From assembly GCA_964646925.1 (NCBI GenBank), contig CAZYIC010000004.1:1-37057 (forward strand): 37,057 nt of DNA, given 5' to 3'. Both the position numbers and the translations under genes were made by a program. Positions within the stretch are counted from its first letter, which is position 1. The number at the start of each line of letters is the position of its first letter. This document shows, one piece after another, positions 32,627 to 37,057 of the stretch. The notes beneath the pieces are model-generated. The model was given only the letters and a program-made list of their open reading frames with translations. It did not search any database and was not told the origin of the DNA. This stretch comes from GWB1-37-8 sp964646925. GTDB lineage: Bacteria; Patescibacteriota; Microgenomatia; Levybacterales; UBA12049.

Positions 32627-32643
32627 AACAATCCCTATAATTT

Positions 32644-32672
32644 ATCGTATAAAGAAAAAAGCATCATGTCAA
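32644..32672 (-). promoter_or_regulatory. promoter of the cohesin/PKD gene
   Basis: Minus-strand TTGACA (32672-32667) and TACGAT (32649-32644) are 17 bp apart. The leader would be about 10 nt to the ATG at 32626. A second -10-like TATAGG (32639-32634) sits seven bases before the ATG. Confidence 0.45.
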
Positions 32673-32693
32673 CTCTAGTTAAACTATAGGATA

Positions 32694-32722
32694 TTGACAC
32701 GGAATTATTTTTATTGTATAAA
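32694..32722 (+). promoter_or_regulatory. strong sigma70-type promoter of groESL
   Basis: TTGACA (32694-32699), a 17-bp spacer and TATAAA (32717-32722) form the best promoter match in the window. A leader of about 40 nt follows. No CIRCE inverted repeat (the HrcA site, TTAGCACTC and its complement) occurs between the promoter and the ATG at 32770; only a short atcac...gtgat inverted pair is seen at about 32722-32750. Confidence 0.75.
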
Positions 32723-32769
32723 TCACAAGCGATCATTTGATAGGAGTGATATTTTTTTGTTAATTTTAT

Positions 32770-33069
32770 ATGGTGAAGAAATTAAATATAAAACCTCTTT
32801 TTGATAATGTTTTAGTTAAGCCTTTGGAGGCGGAGGCAAAAACCGCAAGCGGAATTATATTGCCGGACAGCGCGAAAGAAAAACCTCAAATGGGAATTGT
32901 TATGGCAGTTGGAGATGGAAAAATTGGACCAAAAGGAGAAAAACATCCGGTTGTTGTTAAAGTCGGACAAAAAGTTATGTACAAGAAATGGGGAGGATCG
33001 GAAGTGAAAGTTGAGAATGAAGAATGGACAATGGTTGGGCAAGAAGATATACTGGCAATCGTAAATTAA
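32770..33069 (+). CDS. groES: co-chaperonin GroES
   Basis: A 99-residue GroES with the full 10-kDa fold: N-terminal IKPLFDNVLVKPLEAEAKTA (7-26), mobile loop TASGIILPDSAKEKPQMG (25-42), and the C-terminal VKVGQKVMYKKWGGSEVK and GQEDILAIV. It caps the GroEL ring. Genes are separated by 81 bp that carry an AT-rich repeat, and they share the promoter at 32694-32722. Confidence 0.96.
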   Translation: MVKKLNIKPLFDNVLVKPLEAEAKTASGIILPDSAKEKPQMGIVMAVGDGKIGPKGEKHPVVVKVGQKVMYKKWGGSEVKVENEEWTMVGQEDILAIVN

Positions 33070-33150
33070 AAGTTCAAAGTGAATAGTTAAAAGTTAATTT
33101 TGGGTTTTTCATTTTTAATTTTTAATTTGAGCGAGTGAAAACGAGCGATT
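33070..33150. repeat. AT-rich repeat spacer between groES and groEL
   Basis: agttcaaag/agttaaaag/agttaattt units (33070-33100) and atttttaatttttaattt (33111-33128) fill the spacer. A GC-richer gagcgagtgaaaacgagcg (33129-33147), with two gagcg copies, lies just before the groEL ATG and may provide ribosome binding. Confidence 0.55.
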
Positions 33151-34803
33151 ATGGCAAAACAAATTAAATACAGTGCAGAAGCGCGAGAATTATTAAAAAA
33201 AGGCGTAGACCAGCTTGCCAAAGCTGTTGCAACTACGCTTGGTCCTAAGGGACGTAATATTGCATTGGATAAGAAATGGGGAGCTCCAAACGTCATTCAC
33301 GACGGAGTAACTGTTGCCAAAGAAATAGAATTGCAAGATCCATTTGAAAATATGGGAGCACAGCTTGTTAAAGAAGCTGCAAGTAAAACCGCAGATGTTG
33401 CAGGAGACGGAACGACAACCTCAACTGTTTTGGCTCACGCGATAGTGACAGAGGGAATTAAAATGATCACTGCAGGATCAAATCCTATGGTTATGAGAAG
33501 GGGTCTTGAGAAGGCAGGAGAATTTGTAGTTTCCGAGCTTAAAAAGATGGGAAAAGCAGTAAAAGCATCTGATATTGCAAATGTTGCCACAATTTCGGCG
33601 GGAGATCCTCAGTTGGGAAATCTAATTGCGGAAGCTCTTAAAAAAGTTGGAAAAGACGGAGTTGTAACAGTTGAAGAAGGAAAGGGATTATCAACAGAGA
33701 TCGAATACAAAGAAGGAATGGAATTTGATAAAGGCTATGCATCTGCATATCTGGTTACAAATCCGGACAAAATGGAAGCAGAAATTGAAGATCCATACAT
33801 TCTTATCACAGACAAAAAAATTTCCGCTCTTAATGAGCTTCTTCCTTTCTTGGAAAATTTGGTTAAAGTTTCAAAAAATTTAGTGATTATTGCAGATGAA
33901 ATTGAAGGTGAAGCATTGGCTACTTTGGTAGTTAATAAAATGAGAGGAACTTTCAATGCGCTGGCAATCAAAGCTCCGGGATTTGGAGACAGAAGAAAAG
34001 AAATGCTTGAGGATATAGCAATTTTAACTGGCGGAACAGTTATTTCGGATGACACAGGCCGAAAGTTTGATAGTGTAACTATCGAAGATTGCGGACGAGC
34101 GGATAAAGTATGGGCAGATAAAGATAATGCAAGAATTATCGGTGGAAAAGGGGTCAAAGCTAAAATCACCGCCAGAGTTGCTCAGATAAGAACAGCAATT
34201 GTGGAGTCAACTTCGGATTTTGATAAAGAAAAATTGCAGGAAAGATTAGCCAAGCTCTCGGGCGGAGTTGCGGTAATAAATGTCGGAGCAGCAACAGAGG
34301 TCGAAATGAAAGACAAAAAAGAAAGGGTCAATGATGCGGTTGCCGCAACAAAAGCAGCTTTGGAAGAAGGAATTGTGCCGGGAGGAGCAGTTGCGCTCTT
34401 GGATATTTCAGGAAGAATGGCAGCTGAAAGCTTGAAATCTTCAAGAGATGAAATATTCGGATTTGAAATTGTTAAAAAAGCATTGGAATCTCCATTTATA
34501 AAATTAATGGAAAACGCAGGAGTAGATGCCGGGCAGTTAATTGCCAAGGCTAGACAAGTAAGCTCAGTTGGCCAGGGATTTAATGTTATGACTTTGGATT
34601 CGGTTGAAAATGCAAAACCGGTTGATATGCTGAAAGAAGGAATAATTGATCCTTTGAAAGTTGTCAGAACAGCAATTCAAAACGCAATCTCTGTTGCGAT
34701 CATGATTCTGACGACCGAGGCGCTTGTAACCGATTTGCCGGAGAAAAAAGAATCTCCTATGCCGGGCGGAATGCCAGGGGGCATGGGCGGCATGGACTAC
34801 TAA
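33151..34803 (+). CDS. groEL: chaperonin GroEL
   Basis: A 550-residue 60-kDa chaperonin. Conserved elements include the N-terminal TLGPKGRNIALDKKWGAPNV (31-50), the ATP-site GDGTTTSTVLAHAI (about 86-99), the allosteric VTVEEGKG, apical LLPFLENLVK, LAKLSGGVAVINVGA and the C-terminal GGMPGGMGGMDY flexible tail. The start at 33151 aligns with the normal N-terminus. The ATPase fold and hinge are intact, so it should be functional. It is followed by the palindrome-rich region rather than by another gene of the operon. Confidence 0.97.
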   Translation: MAKQIKYSAEARELLKKGVDQLAKAVATTLGPKGRNIALDKKWGAPNVIHDGVTVAKEIELQDPFENMGAQLVKEAASKTADVAGDGTTTSTVLAHAIVTEGIKMITAGSNPMVMRRGLEKAGEFVVSELKKMGKAVKASDIANVATISAGDPQLGNLIAEALKKVGKDGVVTVEEGKGLSTEIEYKEGMEFDKGYASAYLVTNPDKMEAEIEDPYILITDKKISALNELLPFLENLVKVSKNLVIIADEIEGEALATLVVNKMRGTFNALAIKAPGFGDRRKEMLEDIAILTGGTVISDDTGRKFDSVTIEDCGRADKVWADKDNARIIGGKGVKAKITARVAQIRTAIVESTSDFDKEKLQERLAKLSGGVAVINVGAATEVEMKDKKERVNDAVAATKAALEEGIVPGGAVALLDISGRMAAESLKSSRDEIFGFEIVKKALESPFIKLMENAGVDAGQLIAKARQVSSVGQGFNVMTLDSVENAKPVDMLKEGIIDPLKVVRTAIQNAISVAIMILTTEALVTDLPEKKESPMPGGMPGGMGGMDY

Positions 34804-34818
34804 TTTCCAATAGTTGTC

Positions 34819-34869
34819 ATCCTGAACTCACTTGTCCCTCGAAGCTTTAGCGAAGTGGGGTTTCAGGAT
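34819..34869 (+). terminator. possible groESL terminator/REP-like hairpin
   Basis: An 8-bp perfect outer stem (atcctgaa/ttcaggat) encloses 35 bases and is followed by a T-rich stretch (34889-34903). The loop is long and the T-run is not immediate, so it is a weak candidate for an intrinsic terminator. Confidence 0.3.
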
Positions 34870-34929
34870 CTCCTTTAAGATAATTTTTATTTATTTTTTA
34901 TTGTACTTTTGGCCGCAAAAGTACCAAAA

Positions 34930-35071
34930 CTCGCTCGCATAAAAGCTGCGCTAAAATTGTTTCATTCGTTTGTCGGGTGATTTGCACCCCCTCCTCGATC
35001 CTTCGGACGAGGAATCCCCCTGACATCTCATTCAACAATTTTTTAACGCGCTTTGTTTTAGCGCTCGCAAA
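34930..35071. repeat. imperfect inverted-repeat element with UUCG-capped hairpin
   Basis: Left arm ctgcgctaaaattgttt and right arm complement gcgcgttaaaaaattgttg align with small gaps, and further outside cgctcgcat matches cgagcgct. The centre has tcctcg/cgagga (34992-34997, 35008-35013) capped by cTTCGg. The element is 142 bp long without an ORF, so MITE-like or structured RNA. Confidence 0.5.
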
Positions 35072-35083
35072 GGACGCTATAGA

Positions 35084-35092
35084 TGCTATAAT
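35084..35092 (+). promoter_or_regulatory. extended -10 promoter of the PEGA/SH3 gene
   Basis: TGCTATAAT is a perfect extended -10 element, ending 16 bases before the ATG at 35109. It supports ATG 35109 as the real start and rules out the longer frame that opens at 34977 inside the palindromic element. Confidence 0.55.
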
Positions 35093-35108
35093 TATTTTTA
35101 CTAAATAT

Positions 35109-35951
35109 ATGAAAAGAGCTTTGTTGTTTATCGCGCCATTATTAATTGCAATTTTAATTTTCTTCGGGATTTTATTTTTTTTGGAAAGGAAATCCGGTAA
35201 AGGCGCGCTTCAAGTAACATCTATGCCTCAAAGCAATGTTTATCTTGACGGAAAATTAGTTGGCAAAACTCCTTTTTGTATGGGTGGGGAAAGATGTGGA
35301 ATTCAAGAGGCAATTAACATTGGGGAACATGAGGTAAAGCTTATCCCAGCAGACAATAGTTACCCATCTTATGATGCAAAAATTCCTATAAATAAATTAA
35401 CTCTTACTGTCGTAGACAGAACATTTGCCGATAATGGCAGTAGCGAGGGAAGTATTATAAGTTTATCTCCTCTAAGTGATGAGAAAAATGTGGAAATTTT
35501 GGTGGTTTCAATGCCGGATAAAGCAAATGTTTTTTTGGATAGCAATCCGGTTGGGGCAACACCTTTACTTTTAAAACAAGTTAGCGAATCAGACCATGAT
35601 TTGAGAATTACACTTGACGGATATAAAGAGAAATCTATAAAAATTAGGACGGCTTCGGGATACAAATTAAGCTCCCTTATCTTTTTGGGAGTAAATGCCG
35701 ATTTATCAAAACCGCCTATAGCATCTTCCACAGGAACAATATCTGTTATTGCGGCTCCCAAAGTTTTAATATTGGATACTCCAACCGGTTTTCTAAGAGT
35801 TAGGGAAAACAATTCCCTGAATTCTTTAGAAATCTCTCAAGTTAAGCCGGGAGAAAGTTATGAATTAATTGAGGAAAAAGAAGGCTGGTTTAAAATAAAA
35901 CTTACAGACGGCAAAACAGGCTGGATCAGCTCCTCTTACGCAGCTAAGTAA
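35109..35951 (+). CDS. PEGA-domain and SH3-domain membrane-anchored protein
   Basis: A 280-residue protein: one N-terminal helix (about 4-26), two PEGA domains (about 35-112, GALQVTSMPQSNVYLDGKLV; and about 126-200, ILVVSMPDKANVFLDSNPVG) and a C-terminal bacterial SH3 domain (about 218-278, with LRVRENNSLN and GWFKIKLTDGKTGWISSSY). PEGA domains are extracellular beta-sandwiches named for a P-E-G-A motif; here TPxLL-type loops follow the pattern. SH3b domains bind cell-wall peptides, so this is probably an envelope protein. The stop is 6 bp from the convergent UbiA gene. Start choice is explained by the extended -10 box. Confidence 0.85.
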   Translation: MKRALLFIAPLLIAILIFFGILFFLERKSGKGALQVTSMPQSNVYLDGKLVGKTPFCMGGERCGIQEAINIGEHEVKLIPADNSYPSYDAKIPINKLTLTVVDRTFADNGSSEGSIISLSPLSDEKNVEILVVSMPDKANVFLDSNPVGATPLLLKQVSESDHDLRITLDGYKEKSIKIRTASGYKLSSLIFLGVNADLSKPPIASSTGTISVIAAPKVLILDTPTGFLRVRENNSLNSLEISQVKPGESYELIEEKEGWFKIKLTDGKTGWISSSYAAK

Positions 35952-35957
35952 TAAGAC

Positions 35958-36902
35958 TTAAGGCCCTATCACGTATATTATAAGAATAACCAAAATAATC
36001 CAGGTAATTACAGATGTAAGCAAAGGCTTGTCGGAGGACAATACCCTTTCCGGACTTTCTCCTTCATGTTTTTCATAAATATCTTGTAAGTAACGCATAA
36101 GCCCGTAAACCACAGGAATGATTGTTATCATCAGCCATTTCCTTTGAAAAAATGCCGGCAGGAAATCAGGTAAAAATAGACTAATCCCAAGCTTAAATCC
36201 AGCCGGATTTTCCAAAAAAGTAAAAAGCGCATAGGACACAAATGTTGATGTTGCAAAAATTGAAGCATAAACGTCTAAGAGTCTTTCCGAATAATGAGAT
36301 AAAGTTTTTCTTACATCGGATATATTTATAGATTTATTTTGCGAGACCAATGTCAGCTCCGATCTCCTTTTGCCTATGGCAAGAAAAAGCGACAGGGAAA
36401 TTGTTGTCAATAGAAGCCAAACAGATATATGAAACCCTCCCGCCACCTCTCCTGCGTAAACTCTTAAAATATAACCCAATGCGATAGCTAAAATATCCAT
36501 GACTGCTAGGGCCTTTAAAGTTGTTGAATAAAAGAATTGAATTAATAAATAGAAAATTTCCAATATAATAAATGCCGGATTAACAGCGATTCCTAAAGCA
36601 AAAGAAATTATTATTAAGAAAGATGCAACTGTCAAAGCAAAAGTTACCGATAAATCTTTATTTGCAAGAGGTCTCATTCTTTTGAATGGATGAAGTCTGT
36701 CTTTTTGTATGTCAAAAATGTCATTAAAAATATAACTCGCAGAAGATAAAGCGCAAAATGCAATAAATGCAGTCAATGCTTTTTGTAGCGAAAATACGTC
36801 AAAAAGGTTTCCGGAAAACGTTATCGCGGCAAAAATTGCAGCATTTTTTATCCATTGCCTTGGTCTTAAGAGTTTTAATGTGTTATAAATGATTTTCATC
36901 AT
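35958..36902 (-). CDS. UbiA-family prenyltransferase, DPPR synthase-like
   Basis: A 314-residue membrane protein with about eight to nine helices. The first Asp-rich motif is NDIFDIQKDRLHPFKRMRPLA (60-80), and LRPRQWIKN (12-20) is the N-terminal signature of the decaprenylphosphoryl-5-phosphoribose synthase branch (Rv3806c-like), which transfers phosphoribose from PRPP to polyprenyl phosphate. The second Asp-rich motif is not obvious to me. Ribose-based polyprenyl donors feed arabinan-like glycans; whether that happens here is open. Its start (ATGATG) overlaps the preceding membrane protein by 20 bp, so both are cotranslated, probably as polyprenyl-sugar enzymes. Confidence 0.85.
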   Translation of the reverse strand: MMKIIYNTLKLLRPRQWIKNAAIFAAITFSGNLFDVFSLQKALTAFIAFCALSSASYIFNDIFDIQKDRLHPFKRMRPLANKDLSVTFALTVASFLIIISFALGIAVNPAFIILEIFYLLIQFFYSTTLKALAVMDILAIALGYILRVYAGEVAGGFHISVWLLLTTISLSLFLAIGKRRSELTLVSQNKSINISDVRKTLSHYSERLLDVYASIFATSTFVSYALFTFLENPAGFKLGISLFLPDFLPAFFQRKWLMITIIPVVYGLMRYLQDIYEKHEGESPERVLSSDKPLLTSVITWIILVILIIYVIGP

Positions 36903-37056
36903 ATGTATTTTTTAAGGCAAGGTGTAGAAAAAGCAGGCTTCCGCCAACAATAATTAGAAGCATTATAATGGCAAAAACCTTAGCTTGACTTGATAAAACT
37001 AGGGCAAGCGATCCTAATATAGCAGAGATTATCCAATAAAACAATGCAATGCGTCT
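36883..37056 (-). CDS. C-terminal end of a membrane protein, WecA/MraY-like (partial)
   Basis: The frame is open from the window edge to a stop at 36883-36885, giving 57 residues, RRIALFYWIISAILGSLALV and on. The first helix (about 3-22) and second helix (about 28-50) with the short charged tail TYDENHL resemble the end of polyprenyl-phosphate HexNAc-1-phosphate transferases (WecA/TagO). That family call is tentative, since none of its catalytic residues lie in this fragment. The end overlaps the UbiA gene start by 20 bp. Confidence 0.5.
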   Translation of the reverse strand, partial: RRIALFYWIISAILGSLALVLSSQAKVFAIIMLLIIVGGSLLFLHLALKNTYDENHL

Positions 37057-37057
37057 T

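Larger units (their letters stand above)
34804..35108. other. 305-bp intergenic region with stacked palindromes
   Basis: No gene is seen. It holds four palindromic units in a row: (1) atcctgaa 34819-34826 with ttcaggat 34862-34869, the common tcatcctgaac/gtttcaggat REP-like word; (2) gtacttttg 34903-34911 with caaaagtac 34916-34924, a 9-bp stem with a gccg loop; (3) imperfect arms about 34930-34969 (gcgctaaaattgttt) and 35021-35071 (aacaattttttaacgcgc); (4) within these, cctcg 34993-34997 with cgagg 35008-35012 enclosing a cTTCGg turn. The first hairpin plus T-rich DNA could terminate groESL. The -10 box of the next gene is at the right edge. Confidence 0.7.

Noticed and set aside
32723..32769. 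CIRCE/HrcA operator upstream of groES
   Set aside because: No TTAGCACTC-N9-GAGTGCTAA match; the atcac/gtgat pair is only 5 bp.
33735..34169. Minus-strand ORFs within groEL (also 34182-34547)
   Set aside because: Antisense to highly conserved GroEL; Ser/Ile/Leu-rich shadow sequence without family features.
34977..35108. N-terminal extension of the PEGA/SH3 protein
   Set aside because: It is translated from the palindromic repeat; an extended -10 box (35084-35092) lies inside it and ATG 35109 starts a normal signal anchor.
35369..35812. 147-codon minus-strand ORF within the PEGA/SH3 gene
   Set aside because: Antisense to a protein with clear domains; no start signal.

Overview
The window looks like a chromosomal segment of an AT-rich bacterium of the Candidate Phyla Radiation (Patescibacteria), most likely Microgenomates-like. 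That placement is inferred from gene content and style, not from a marker-gene tree. The supporting traits are densely packed short operons, compact or divergent versions of housekeeping proteins (TpiA, UvrD, glucan phosphorylase), a DUF2298 membrane protein next to a GT39-type glycosyltransferase, a PilN/PilO cassette, surface proteins with Pro/Thr linkers or an LPxTG-like tail, and many short AT-rich repeats. TGA serves as a normal stop (ends of ndh and uvrD), so this is not a code-25 lineage. No rRNA, tRNA, CRISPR array, transposase or phage gene was seen.

Layout. 1-1600: a small membrane protein, a MITE-like inverted repeat, a doubtful small ORF and a half-size MFS-like protein. 1680-4913: a three-gene MacA/MacB (YknXYZ-like) ABC exporter. 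4920-12053, minus strand: a seven-gene carbon-metabolism cluster (PfkB kinase, DUF2090 aldolase, RpiB, glycerate 2-kinase, split transketolase, FAD-linked hydroxyacid dehydrogenase). 12143-14554: an oxygen-related operon (type II NADH dehydrogenase-like protein, Ni superoxide dismutase, its maturation peptidase, a membrane-anchored methyltransferase). 14547-17347: FemAB-like transferase and UvrD helicase. 17385-19122: triosephosphate isomerase and an LCP protein. 19125-25639, minus: two large membrane glycosylation-type proteins, an FN3 surface protein, a small membrane protein, PilO and PilN. 25691-25957: ribosomal protein bS20. 25994-31433, plus: MurJ, alpha-glucan phosphorylase, LepA. 31430-32626, minus: a cohesin/PKD surface protein. 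32770-34803: GroES-GroEL. 34804-35108: a palindrome-rich intergenic region. 35109-end: a PEGA/SH3 lipid- or membrane-anchored protein, a UbiA-type prenyltransferase and the C-terminal end of a WecA-like membrane protein.

How they fit together. The carbon cluster with TpiA and the glucan phosphorylase suggests a fermentative cell that stores glucan and moves pentose phosphates into the lower glycolytic pool. No transaldolase is present here, and a kinase plus a class-I-type aldolase next to transketolase could replace it by a sedoheptulose-bisphosphate route (hypothesis). Ni-SOD with NDH-2 suggests exposure to oxygen. MurJ, FemAB, LCP, UbiA and the LPxTG-like protein indicate a peptidoglycan-bearing cell surface.

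The most unusual signals are: short repeats and GC-rich palindromes sitting inside intact reading frames (DUF2298 protein, FemAB, LepA, TktN tail); promoter -10 boxes that abut start codons, suggesting leaderless mRNAs; and convergent gene pairs whose stops overlap or lie within 6 bp.
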